Shown piece after piece: positions 46,137 to 54,540 of a stretch of 64,000 bases of DNA. Position 1 is the stretch's first letter. Each line of letters starts with the position of its first letter. Made by a program: the position numbers and the translations under genes. The notes below the pieces were generated by a model. That model was not told the DNA's origin, ran no database searches, and worked only from the letters and a program-made list of their open reading frames with translations. Source of the DNA: Dehalobacterium formicoaceticum (lineage in GTDB: Bacteria; Bacillota; Dehalobacteriia; Dehalobacteriales; Dehalobacteriaceae); assembly GCF_002224645.1 (NCBI RefSeq), contig NZ_CP022121.1:2882501-2946500 (forward strand). The letters are read 5' to 3'.

Positions 46137-46709
46137 TCAATGGGTATTAAAAACAGGAAAAAGGGTACATGATTGAATCAAAATCCCTACAGTCACTGCA
46201 ACCTTGATCGTTGTTGATTCCAGGCTTATGACCAACAGCAGCATCAAGAGTATAAAAAGAATCGATCCCAGTTTTAATCGTTTTTTTAATTTTAAGTCAT
46301 GAATGGGTTTGGCCGGGGAATCAACCGGAGCATAAAGGAATACCACAATCAGGGCAAAAACAAATGGCAGTATGAAGAATCCCATTGCCGGAGCTACCCT
46401 TTGAGACAATTGAAAACCAAGGGCAGAGGCCAGTCCGTATCCTAAGGAGCTGAAAAGCATACACTTAATAGGTGTGGCGGCATGTACACCGCCGGAAAAC
46501 CTGCGCAGCACACCTCCGGCCAGAGCAGTAATGGCTGCCGGCAAAGCCGCCCCAAAAAGTGCACCTACCAAGACGATCAGCACAAAACCGGTGATGGCCA
46601 ACAGGATATTATCAAGAGAATAGGCAATGACAGTTTCTTTTTCCTGATCCAGGTTGAGCTCCTGACCCAGATAACTGGCGATCCCCGTGCTTAATTTTGA
46701 ATAACCCAT
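46137..46709 (-). CDS. agrB: AgrB-like peptide-processing protease
   Basis: Membrane cysteine endopeptidase that processes AgrD and begins export of the cyclic peptide, 190 residues with about five to six transmembrane segments. The catalytic residues are present in GGVLRRFSGGVHAATPIKC: Arg70, His76 and Cys83, against Arg70, His77 and Cys84 in S. aureus AgrB. Start ATG at 46709 with GAAGGAAAG upstream; an in-frame ATG at 46745 lies inside the preceding gene. It starts one base after the preceding gene's stop and is followed by agrD 52 bp later. Confidence 0.93.
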   Translation of the reverse strand: MGYSKLSTGIASYLGQELNLDQEKETVIAYSLDNILLAITGFVLIVLVGALFGAALPAAITALAGGVLRRFSGGVHAATPIKCMLFSSLGYGLASALGFQLSQRVAPAMGFFILPFVFALIVVFLYAPVDSPAKPIHDLKLKKRLKLGSILFILLMLLLVISLESTTIKVAVTVGILIQSCTLFPVFNTH

Positions 46710-46710
46710 T

Positions 46711-47160
46711 TTATCTTTCCTTCCATATAAATCTTTTGATTCCATAAGCCAAGCCTAAAATAATGAAGATCTCCGGCCAACCGGTAACGATAATTAAAAA
46801 ATCGTTATTCTTTACCTCATCCATTGATAAGTTTAACAGGGATAATGTTAAAGAGCGGGAGCCTGCCTCTATAAATACAAGCATAAAATATGTAATTAGT
46901 ACTGTAGAAACGGAGCGCAGAACATCGATTTTTGCATAAACAGTCAAATAAAAGGTAAATAAGCCGACGATAATTAAAGTATGAACCCCAAAAGTGATGG
47001 GTAATAAACGAATCAAAAAGGTGGTAAAAGCCAAAAATACTCCGATAAGTGCAATTCTTGGCCATTCAAAATTAATCCGGGCTATGGCATAAGCTAACGC
47101 CACCAAAGCAATGTATTCAGGAATGCCATAAAAAATTAAACGAAAAACTGACATTTCCAT
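46711..47160 (-). CDS. small multi-pass membrane protein of agr cassette, unknown
   Basis: Protein of 149 residues with about five predicted transmembrane helices (SVFRLIFYGIPEYIALVALAY; IALIGVFLAFTTFLIRLL; TLIIVGLFTFYLTVYA; STVLITYFMLVFIEA; FLIIVTGWPEIFIILGLAY) and a short basic tail. I do not recognise it as a named family. Its topology and its place next to agrBD recall the N-terminal peptide-sensing domain of AgrC-type histidine kinases, but no kinase follows. Start ATG at 47160 with GGGGG 8 nt upstream. The stop is one base before agrB, so the three genes are one unit. A peptide receptor or an export helper are both possible. Confidence 0.8.
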   Translation of the reverse strand: MEMSVFRLIFYGIPEYIALVALAYAIARINFEWPRIALIGVFLAFTTFLIRLLPITFGVHTLIIVGLFTFYLTVYAKIDVLRSVSTVLITYFMLVFIEAGSRSLTLSLLNLSMDEVKNNDFLIIVTGWPEIFIILGLAYGIKRFIWKER

Positions 47161-47272
47161 ATTAGAAACCCCCATTATGTCATTTCACAAGGTGTTGTTT
47201 TAATACTTTATTCATCTTTTTCTCCTCTTTTTATCTTTTTCGACAGATTTTCCTGTATTCCTGCTTTTCTCC

Positions 47273-48130
47273 CTAATCAAAGGCAAGACCTAAATAAGCT
47301 CCCCGCTCTGACCCCAACCCTAAAGGAAATGTTCCTGTCTCTCTGATCATGGCAAAGGGACGCTGAGTTCCGGGGGTACGAAATATGATTTTCTCTGCAG
47401 CAAGAATTTGAGCAATTTTTTTCAGAGCTTCGGCAAGGAACTTTTCCGGAAGCAGAATTTCTTTGATAAGATATTCCGACTTACCTACCCCTTCAATAGC
47501 CGCACATCCTTGAACCCCAGGCATGTCCAAAGCGTAGAGATTCCCTCCTGAGCTTTGGGACAAAGATTGTTGGTAAAAAATTTCTCTTTCTTCATAGGAA
47601 ATATAAATCTTATCCAGTAAAAATTTATTTCTCCTTTTATTATAAAGATCAGGTGTAATCTTTGTCATTCTCAAAGGAAATTGTTTCTCTTCTTTGATCC
47701 CTTCATCCTTGTTCCAAACGGCCTCCCTCAAATAAAACCCTTCCCGATATCCTTGTTTCCGATAAAAATCAAATAGTGCCTGATGAGCAGGCACTAAAAC
47801 CGTAAAATCATCTTTCATTTCTTCCGCATAGCGATGGGTATAGTCCATCAGCCGGGTGGCCAAGCCTCTTTTTTGAAACGCAGGATGGGTGGCAATGGCA
47901 TAAAGCATGCGGCCGGTCAGGGATTCCTCTCGGGGAAGCTGCAGCTTAACAGGGATCATGGTCAACATGGCAGCCAGTTTCTCCTCAGTCCATAAAAGCA
48001 TGGTTTCTTCTTTCCGATAACGATGCTGATAGTAATAATCAATAAAAGATAGACTATCCCCAAAACAAAGGCGCCAGATTTCTTTCTGTTCCCCAATATC
48101 TCCATCTTCGGCCAATCTTATTTTTATCAT
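47273..48130 (-). CDS. GNAT acetyltransferase
   Basis: N-acetyltransferase of 285 residues. The GNAT core lies at the N-terminus: GRMLYAIATHPAFQKRGLATRLM holds the acetyl-CoA loop (Q/RxxGxG/A) near residue 88, and FDFYRKQGYREGFYLRE follows. The C-terminal 130 residues form a second region resembling the extra domain of Eis-like acetyltransferases. Acceptor unknown. ATG with GGAGG 11 nt upstream. It follows the DUF2156 gene by 35 bp. Confidence 0.88.
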   Translation of the reverse strand: MIKIRLAEDGDIGEQKEIWRLCFGDSLSFIDYYYQHRYRKEETMLLWTEEKLAAMLTMIPVKLQLPREESLTGRMLYAIATHPAFQKRGLATRLMDYTHRYAEEMKDDFTVLVPAHQALFDFYRKQGYREGFYLREAVWNKDEGIKEEKQFPLRMTKITPDLYNKRRNKFLLDKIYISYEEREIFYQQSLSQSSGGNLYALDMPGVQGCAAIEGVGKSEYLIKEILLPEKFLAEALKKIAQILAAEKIIFRTPGTQRPFAMIRETGTFPLGLGSERGAYLGLAFD

Positions 48131-48165
48131 CCCGGTCTTTCCCTCCTGCCGAACACCTGCTTTGA

Positions 48166-49080
48166 TCAGTTAATGTATCTACCTAAGTATTTTTCCTCAA
48201 ATTTTACAGGATAGTAAGATAATTTGGCTTTTCTCAACCCCGGATAGCCCATATCCTCTTCCCGGTTGACATAAAGGATTTGAGGATGTTTTTCTTGGAT
48301 CAAGGCGGCAAATTCCCGGTTAATCATTTGATAAGCACCCTGGATTTCCCCAAAGGCTTTTTCTACATTAATATCAAAGGTATTTGAATTTAATTGCCCC
48401 CCCATGGTATAGGCTATCACCCGGCCCGCGGAGCGAATCAATCCCCCTTCCAGACTTAGTTCCTGGAAATATTTATAACAGCGGCGTACCGCACAATACT
48501 CATCAGATAAATGTTGATCCTCCAGGCAGCCGTTAAGACGACACCATTGAACGTTCATTTCCCAGCATTCCTCAATATTGTCCATGGTAATCGGTTCAAA
48601 GGTCCAATCATTATTCTCTTTAAAGCGGTTGATATGATTTCTTTTGGCCGATAGTTTTTTCCCGGAAAGGGTCACTAACTTCTCCAAAAGATAAACATAG
48701 TCAAAACTTTCCTGGGTTTCCTTGAATTCAAATTTTTCTGGAAAGATACGCTTCATGTCCGTCACATTCTCCGGTGACAGTCCATACAAAACAAAGGGAT
48801 GACCGGCATCATCTGCATCCTTTTTCATTTCTTCCAGCACCTTTTGAGGATCTCCCCCTCCTGCGGGAAAGAAATAATATGGAGTTGCTTCTCCGGAATC
48901 ATTTGTAATGGTACCTTTTACCACCAGATGATTTTCTACCTGGGCGATGCGATAGCAATAAATGTTCACCCAGGCAAACAAATTGGTAAAACTCTGATGG
49001 CAGCTCCCAAAATCAGCCGCCCTTAACAAGGGGTCCACCCAAGCTTTATCCTGAAGCTCAACCTTTTTAAAATTAATCAT
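48166..49080 (-). CDS. DUF2156-domain protein
   Basis: 304-residue soluble protein of the DUF2156 family, which has a double-GNAT fold related to the catalytic part of lysyl-phosphatidylglycerol synthases. Typical segments are the N-terminal SCHQSFTNLFAWVNIYCYRIA, SAKRNHINRFKENNDWTFEPI near 145 and EDMGYPGLRKAKLSYYPVKFEEKY at the end. No membrane helices, so unlike MprF it is cytosolic. Substrate unknown. ATG with TGAGG upstream. Probably co-transcribed with the acetyltransferase. Confidence 0.9.
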   Translation of the reverse strand: MINFKKVELQDKAWVDPLLRAADFGSCHQSFTNLFAWVNIYCYRIAQVENHLVVKGTITNDSGEATPYYFFPAGGGDPQKVLEEMKKDADDAGHPFVLYGLSPENVTDMKRIFPEKFEFKETQESFDYVYLLEKLVTLSGKKLSAKRNHINRFKENNDWTFEPITMDNIEECWEMNVQWCRLNGCLEDQHLSDEYCAVRRCYKYFQELSLEGGLIRSAGRVIAYTMGGQLNSNTFDINVEKAFGEIQGAYQMINREFAALIQEKHPQILYVNREEDMGYPGLRKAKLSYYPVKFEEKYLGRYIN

Positions 49081-49137
49081 TCAGTTTAGTTCCTCATTTC
49101 ATTTCCTGATATTCGGCACCTTTTAATGTAAACCATT

Positions 49138-49473
49138 TTAAGGTTTAATATAGCAAAAACCAGCCGTTTGAAGTTTTATTAATTCCACAATGCCGGCGGG
49201 AACGATCTGTACAAAATCAGGTAAAGAGGGAATATCAACATTGTTGCCCTGAAGAGCATTACGGCAGGCAGAAAAAGACACTCCTTGGGCAGCTAGCTTG
49301 CTCATACGTTCTCTTATTGCACCTTCCTGGGCAAAATCCCGTACCGCTTCAGCATTTGCCACCACCGACTATTCCATTTCTTCCCCGGATTTCAGGGTAT
49401 TTTCCACATTGGTAAGCAACAAACCCCATTTTGCACTTTCATCAATATGAAACAACCCTTTATATTCAGCCAA
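49138..49473 (-). pseudogene. DsrE-family protein interrupted by in-frame TAG
   Basis: A 111-residue DsrE/DsrF-like protein. Reading starts at TTG (49473) with GGAGG 8 nt upstream, gives AEYKGLFHIDESAKWGLLLT and so on to SGEEME, then a TAG at about 49368, and continues in the same frame with VVANAEAVRDFAQEG...VSFSACRNALQG (the family Cys) and IVPAGIVELIKLQTAGFCYIKP. Such small sulfur-relay-like proteins share this VVxxxEAVxxF...CxxAL...P.GVxELxxLQ pattern. The break is either a point mutation, an error or recoding. Confidence 0.75.
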
Positions 49474-49609
49474 TTAAAACGCCTCCTTTTTATTTACTCA
49501 TGATTATAACATAAAGTTCAAGTCCATGAGAAGGGCACCTTCCCTGGTACAACATAAAATTCCGTATAGATTTTTTTTATTTGAAAATACTAGCATTGGA
49601 GGTGTTGAT

Positions 49610-50107
49610 ATGACTATTTCTTTAACATCAAAAGAACGATCTTTATTGGAAGATCAAAAAAGCCATGAAGAGCTATGCATCCAAAAATACACTGGTTATG
49701 CCAGGCAGGCCTCGGATCCTCAATTGCAAAACCTTTTTCAAAATCATGCTAAAATCGAACAAGAACATTTAAACACGATTAACCAGCTGCTAAGCGGTCA
49801 AATCCCCGCGATGAATCAACAGCAAAATCAAGGGCAAGGCCAACAACAATCTCAGCAACAAACCCAGCAAAGCACGAACAGTTTCCAGGCATATGGGACG
49901 CCAGCCTTCCAGCCAACAGATATGGAAATGTGCAATGATCTGCTGATGACAGAAAAATATGTATCCGGTACCTACGACACCACGATTTTTGAATCCCGGG
50001 ACACCCAGATGCGCCAGGTTCTAAATCATATTCAGAAAGAAGAACAGGAACACGGTGATGCCATTTTTAAATACATGGAAAGCAAAGGGATGTATACTCC
50101 CCAATAA
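49610..50107 (+). CDS. spore coat protein, CotF-like
   Basis: 165-residue ferritin-like helical protein of the CotF family, found in endospore formers. Two paired-helix halves (LTSKERSLLEDQKSHEELCIQKY and TDMEMCNDLLMTEKYVSGTY) are joined by a Gln-rich linker of about 35 residues (QQQNQGQGQQQSQQQTQQ). Conserved Glu/His pairs (EQEHLNTI, KEEQEHGDAIF) look like ferritin-type metal positions. ATG at 49610 with GGAGG 7 nt upstream; an earlier ATG at 49526 has none. Followed by its own terminator. It supports the view that the organism sporulates. Confidence 0.88.
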   Translation: MTISLTSKERSLLEDQKSHEELCIQKYTGYARQASDPQLQNLFQNHAKIEQEHLNTINQLLSGQIPAMNQQQNQGQGQQQSQQQTQQSTNSFQAYGTPAFQPTDMEMCNDLLMTEKYVSGTYDTTIFESRDTQMRQVLNHIQKEEQEHGDAIFKYMESKGMYTPQ

Positions 50108-50129
50108 TGGGGAGCAACATCCCTTTTTT
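50087..50129 (+). terminator. terminator overlapping the CotF-like stop
   Basis: GGGATGT...ACATCCC encloses CTCCCC...GGGGAG, giving a two-part stem around AATAAT, followed by TTTTTT. The stop codon is in the loop. Confidence 0.9.
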
Positions 50130-50207
50130 CTTGATTTTCTTCTATCAGCTTACCGCCATGTTGACGATGCAGTTTTTCGCCGTTTTGCGGAGTCTGCTTC
50201 ATTTTAA

Positions 50208-50654
50208 TCATTCTATCTGGCTTTTATCGGTATCTGATAATATCAGCATGGTAAAGGTTTCTAACATCCCATCGATTTTCAGCATCTCATCATGGAGGGC
50301 TGTAATTTGATCAGTGATCCCGGCCCTGATCTTCAGCATGATACACCATTGTCCCGTAACACGGTAACATTTTTCGATGGTTAAACCGGGAATTTGGATC
50401 CGGATGATTTGTTCCATCATGTCATTAAAATCCTTCGTATGCACATTAAGAAAGATTACCGCTTGTATTCCCTGACCGGCTTGACTCCAATTGATTTCCG
50501 CACAGTAGCCTTTGATAATATGGTTTTGTTCCAGTTTGGCCACCCTGTGGTGAATGGCCGGACGTGAAATATTCAGTCTTTTGCTGATTTCTTCATGAGA
50601 CATTCTGCCGTTATGCTCTAATAATTTAAGGATTTTATGATCTACATCATCCAT
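50208..50654 (-). CDS. Lrp/AsnC-family transcriptional regulator
   Basis: 148-residue feast/famine regulator. An N-terminal helix-turn-helix (MSHEEISKRLNISRPAIHHRVAKLE) with the usual LDxxDxxIL-like beginning is followed by the RAM ligand-binding domain (YRVTGQWCIMLKI). It would bind DNA as a dimer or octamer in response to an amino acid. ATG with AGGAGG 6 nt upstream. Last of a possible acyl-CoA ligase, protease, regulator unit (gaps of 34 and 20 bp). Confidence 0.92.
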   Translation of the reverse strand: MDDVDHKILKLLEHNGRMSHEEISKRLNISRPAIHHRVAKLEQNHIIKGYCAEINWSQAGQGIQAVIFLNVHTKDFNDMMEQIIRIQIPGLTIEKCYRVTGQWCIMLKIRAGITDQITALHDEMLKIDGMLETFTMLILSDTDKSQIE

Positions 50655-50674
50655 ATGATTCCTCCTGATTACAA

Positions 50675-51508
50675 TTAAGACTGCTTAAGTTCCAAAAGCT
50701 GCACGGGGATCGCCAAGGCACGGTACTCTTTTTGACCGTTCCTTTCAAAAGACGTGCTGGCAAAGATAATGCCCACCACTTCCCCCTGATTGTTTAGCAC
50801 TGGGCTTCCGCTGTTTCCTGGATTGATCGGGATGTCAATATCAAAAATGGGCACGTTGTTTTCTCCCCAATCGTAAAACTGCCCTACCTGACCCCGCTGA
50901 GAAATCTTTTCAAAACCGAGGGGATTACCGATAATGGTGACTGTATCCCCTCTTTGCACCAGTTTTGACTTATTAAGGGGCAAGGTAGGCAGATTATCAG
51001 CCGAAAGCTCAATCACAGCCACATCTGCTCCGGGAACGACTTCATAGGACTGGACAAAATATTTTCTGCCGTCTCCAAAGGAGACTGTAACTCTATCAGC
51101 ATTGGTAACAATATGATGATTGGTAATAATCCTGCCGCTTGGAGAAATATTAAAACCTGTACCGCGACTGATGCCTAAATCCGCTTCTCTGGTGCGGAAA
51201 GCCTCAATACTGACGACCGCCGGCTTGCTCGCCAGGACGATTTCATCTTTTAAAAGTTCTCGATTCTGACTTAAAAAGGTCATTCTATCGGACAAAAGAG
51301 AAGAAAGATTCGGCATTTGCATGGCTGTAAAAGCCAATATAATCAAGATACCGACCAAGCGTAAGAACCATTTGCCGCGACCGGGAACCTCCAAGTATTC
51401 ATCAGAGCCATCATTGGAAATATTTTCCCCAATATCTTCCGCTTCATTTTCCTCTAACAAATCTCCGTCTATATCCGGGTCGATCTCTTTTTTGAAATCA
51501 CGATCCAT
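50675..51508 (-). CDS. membrane-anchored trypsin-like serine protease, HtrA type without PDZ
   Basis: 277-residue S1C protease. An acidic cytoplasmic N-terminus (about 45 residues) is followed by one transmembrane helix (FLRLVGILIILAF) and an extracytoplasmic catalytic domain. The triad is His132 (TNHHIV), Asp162 (GADVAVIEL) and Ser233 (NPGNSGSPVLN). The protein ends right after the protease domain, so no PDZ domain is present, unlike DegP or HtrA. A role in surface protein quality control is likely. ATG with AAAGGAGG 6 nt upstream. Confidence 0.9.
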   Translation of the reverse strand: MDRDFKKEIDPDIDGDLLEENEAEDIGENISNDGSDEYLEVPGRGKWFLRLVGILIILAFTAMQMPNLSSLLSDRMTFLSQNRELLKDEIVLASKPAVVSIEAFRTREADLGISRGTGFNISPSGRIITNHHIVTNADRVTVSFGDGRKYFVQSYEVVPGADVAVIELSADNLPTLPLNKSKLVQRGDTVTIIGNPLGFEKISQRGQVGQFYDWGENNVPIFDIDIPINPGNSGSPVLNNQGEVVGIIFASTSFERNGQKEYRALAIPVQLLELKQS

Positions 51509-51542
51509 GGAAAGCCTCCTTTCCCCGGCACCAGGATCTTGC

Positions 51543-53177
51543 TTAGTTGCTGATTTGAGCCTCTACCGCGCTCCCACCCCAATATTTTTCCCGCAGTTTC
51601 GGTTTTTCAATTTTCCCCGTGAGATTGCGTAACACAACATCAAAAATAATTTTGCGGGGACGCTTGTAACGGGGTAAATCCATACAGAATTCCATAATTT
51701 CTTCCTCTGTACACTGGAAACCTGGTTTCAGTTCAATGATGGCTGCGGCAATTTCACCAATACGGTGGTCCGGAAGACCAATGACCGCCACATCTTTAAT
51801 GGCTTCGTGTTTATGAAGAAAATCCTCGATCTGCACCGGATAAATATTTTCACCGCCGCTGATAATAACATCCTTTTTCCGGTCTACCAAATAAATAAAA
51901 CCATCTTCATCCATACGGGCCATATCCCCGGTAAAAAGCCAGCCGTTCTTAAGTACAGCTTCGGTAGCTTCCGGATCCCGATAATAGCATTTCATAAGCC
52001 CCGGTCCTTTGACAATCAGTTCTCCTACCTCGCCCTGATCAGTCAGGTTGCCTGCCTCGTCAACAATCATAGCTTCCCAGGTAAACCCAGGTTTTCCGAT
52101 CGCCCCCACCTTGTGGATGTTCTCCATTCCTAAATGAACACAACCGGGGCCAATGGATTCACTTAGCCCGTAATTGGTATCATAGAGTTGATGGGGAAAA
52201 TATTTTTGCCAGCGGTGAATCAAACTGGGCGGTACCGGCTGCGCACCGATATGCATCAGACGCCACTGCTCCAGCTGATAATCCTCCAGCTTTACATCAC
52301 CCCGATCCAAAGCATCTAAAATATCCTGCGCCCAAGGCACAAGGAGCCAGACAATGGTTGCTTTTTCTTCAGAAACTGCATTCAAAATCCATTCCGGTTT
52401 CACACCCCGCAGCAACACGGCTTTACTGCCCGCCAAAAAACTGCCAAACCAATGCATTTTGGCGCCGGTATGGTAGAGTGGGGGAATTAAGAGAAAATTA
52501 TCCTCCCGGGTTTGCTGATGGTGGTTTTGTTCCGTCTCACAGGCGGAAACCAAACTACGGTGACTATGAAGGATTGCTTTCGGAAAACCTGTGGTTCCGG
52601 AGGAAAAATATATTGCCCCGTCATCTTCATCTGACAATGGGATCTCAGGTGAGGAAACGCTAAAATTTCCCACTAATTGTTCATAACATTCCGCAAAAGA
52701 AGGACAATCCTCACCTACAAAGAACCGCAGCTTCACTTGAGGGATATGATCACTGATGTTCTCTACCCGGCCAATGAATTCCGGACCAAAAACCAGTACA
52801 TCCGCTTCCGCTAATTCCAGGCAGTATTTGATCTCCTCTGCCGTATAACGATAATTTAAAGGAACGGCCAAGGCCCCGGTTTTTAGAATCCCAAAATAAA
52901 TGGGCAGCCACTCCAGACAATTCATCAAGAGAATAGCTACCTTATCTCCTTTTTTAATTCCTCGTTCGAGAAGAAGATTGGCAAATCGATTGGCTTTTTC
53001 GTCAAATTCGTGCCAGGTAAGCACACAACGGTATTTTGATACCGGATTGGGTTCAATCAGCTCGTAATCCCGCCAAGTCACTTCCCGCTTCTCTTTCAGC
53101 TCCGGATTTATTTCAATGAGACAAACCTCATCTCCATATAAATTAGCATTGCGGGCAAGTATTTCTGTTATGGGCAT
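51543..53177 (-). CDS. acyl-CoA synthetase (AMP-forming)
   Basis: Ligase that activates a carboxylic acid to acyl-CoA by way of acyl-AMP, 544 residues. The adenylation core has the P-loop YFSSGTTGFPKAILHSH near residue 190, NYGLSESIGPG near 335, and the hinge GWLFTGDMARMDEDGFIYLVDRKKD with SGGENIYPVQIED near 440. The catalytic Lys in the last part (RKIIFDVVLRNLTGKIEKPKLR) is present. Domain pattern fits medium/long-chain or aromatic acid ligases; the exact substrate is unknown. ATG with GGAGG 11 nt upstream. Confidence 0.92.
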   Translation of the reverse strand: MPITEILARNANLYGDEVCLIEINPELKEKREVTWRDYELIEPNPVSKYRCVLTWHEFDEKANRFANLLLERGIKKGDKVAILLMNCLEWLPIYFGILKTGALAVPLNYRYTAEEIKYCLELAEADVLVFGPEFIGRVENISDHIPQVKLRFFVGEDCPSFAECYEQLVGNFSVSSPEIPLSDEDDGAIYFSSGTTGFPKAILHSHRSLVSACETEQNHHQQTREDNFLLIPPLYHTGAKMHWFGSFLAGSKAVLLRGVKPEWILNAVSEEKATIVWLLVPWAQDILDALDRGDVKLEDYQLEQWRLMHIGAQPVPPSLIHRWQKYFPHQLYDTNYGLSESIGPGCVHLGMENIHKVGAIGKPGFTWEAMIVDEAGNLTDQGEVGELIVKGPGLMKCYYRDPEATEAVLKNGWLFTGDMARMDEDGFIYLVDRKKDVIISGGENIYPVQIEDFLHKHEAIKDVAVIGLPDHRIGEIAAAIIELKPGFQCTEEEIMEFCMDLPRYKRPRKIIFDVVLRNLTGKIEKPKLREKYWGGSAVEAQISN

Positions 53178-53273
53178 TATCTTTTATTCCTCCCTTTTAT
53201 TTTTATATTTGATTATATCATTAATCCCCCATATTGTTATAGCTAAAAATCAAAACCAAGATATTTCCTATGC

Positions 53274-54530
53274 TTAAGATCTTATTTGCCCGCTCCCATA
53301 AATAATGTACTTGATGGTGGTCAAAGCTTCTAATCCCATAGGTCCCCGAGCGTGAAGCTTTTGAGTGCTGATGCCGATTTCCGCGCCAAAACCAAATTGG
53401 GCACCATCGGTAAAACGAGTGGAAGCGTTGACATAGACTGCCGCTGCATCCACTTCTTCCAGAAATTTTTGAGCACGGCCATAATGATTGGTAACAATGG
53501 CTTCAGAATGCTTCGTCCCATATGTGTGGATATGAGCCAAAGCCTCATCCAAGTTCTCCACCACTTTCACTGCCAGAATCAGATCCAGATATTCCGTACT
53601 CCAATCCGCTTCCTGTGCCGGGGTAAGCCCGGGGAGAAGGGTACATGTTCTGGCGCAGCCCCTTAATTCCACACCCAGATCCTCCAGCTTTTCCTGAAGG
53701 GCAGGGAGAATGAGCGGGGCAATTTCACCATGAACCAAAAGCGTTTCCATGGCATTACACACCCCCGGCCGATGAGTCTTGGCATTGACAGCAATCCTGA
53801 CTGCCATTTCCGGATCCGCATCCTGATCAATATAGGTATGACAGTTGCCCACGCCGGTTTCAATTACAGGTACAGTGGCATGCTGCACCACATGCTGAAT
53901 CAACCCCGCTCCTCCCCGGGGAATGATCACATCCAGATACTCTTTCATTTGAATCATGCGATCCACTTCTTCCCGATCCCGGGAGGCTACAAATTGAATA
54001 CAACCTTCTGGAAATCCGGATTCCTTAAGCCCTTGACGCAAGATCCTTGTTAGAACTTGATTAGAGAAAAAAGCCTCGGAGCCTCCTTTCAGAATCACAG
54101 CATTACCCGTTTTTAGGCATAAACCGGCGGCATCTGCCGTGACATTAGGCCGGGCTTCATAAATCATGCCCACTACTCCCAAGGGCACCCTTTTTTTGCC
54201 AATCACGAGACCGTTCGGTCTCTTTTGCATGCCGAGAACCTCACCAATGGGATCGTCCAAATTGATCAAAGCTTGAAGACCGTCCGCCATCTCCTGAATA
54301 CGCTTTTCATTGAGCATTAAGCGATCCAACAGAGGGCCGGGCAAACCTTTTTCCCGTCCTAAAGCCATATCCTTTTCGTTTTCCTCCAGGATGCAGGAGG
54401 TGTTTTGCACCAAAGCTGCGCCCATTCTTGCCAAAGCCTGATTTTTTTCCGTTGCAGATGCCAGGTTTAAGAACTGTGCTGCCTCCTGTCCCGTTTTGCC
54501 GATTTCTTGCCAACGTTCTTGCCAATTCAT
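53274..54530 (-). CDS. proA: gamma-glutamyl phosphate reductase
   Basis: Second step of proline synthesis: NADPH-dependent reduction of gamma-glutamyl phosphate to glutamate semialdehyde. 418 residues in the aldehyde dehydrogenase fold, with the catalytic Cys258 in HRPGVCNAMETLL, the nucleotide-binding GVVGMIYEARPNVT near 118 and GGSEAFFSN near 149. ATG at 54530 with AAGGTG 6 nt upstream; the GTG nine bases earlier overlaps the site. It begins 10 bp after proB. Confidence 0.97.
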   Translation of the reverse strand: MNWQERWQEIGKTGQEAAQFLNLASATEKNQALARMGAALVQNTSCILEENEKDMALGREKGLPGPLLDRLMLNEKRIQEMADGLQALINLDDPIGEVLGMQKRPNGLVIGKKRVPLGVVGMIYEARPNVTADAAGLCLKTGNAVILKGGSEAFFSNQVLTRILRQGLKESGFPEGCIQFVASRDREEVDRMIQMKEYLDVIIPRGGAGLIQHVVQHATVPVIETGVGNCHTYIDQDADPEMAVRIAVNAKTHRPGVCNAMETLLVHGEIAPLILPALQEKLEDLGVELRGCARTCTLLPGLTPAQEADWSTEYLDLILAVKVVENLDEALAHIHTYGTKHSEAIVTNHYGRAQKFLEEVDAAAVYVNASTRFTDGAQFGFGAEIGISTQKLHARGPMGLEALTTIKYIIYGSGQIRS

Positions 54531-54540
54531 TTTTTTCACC

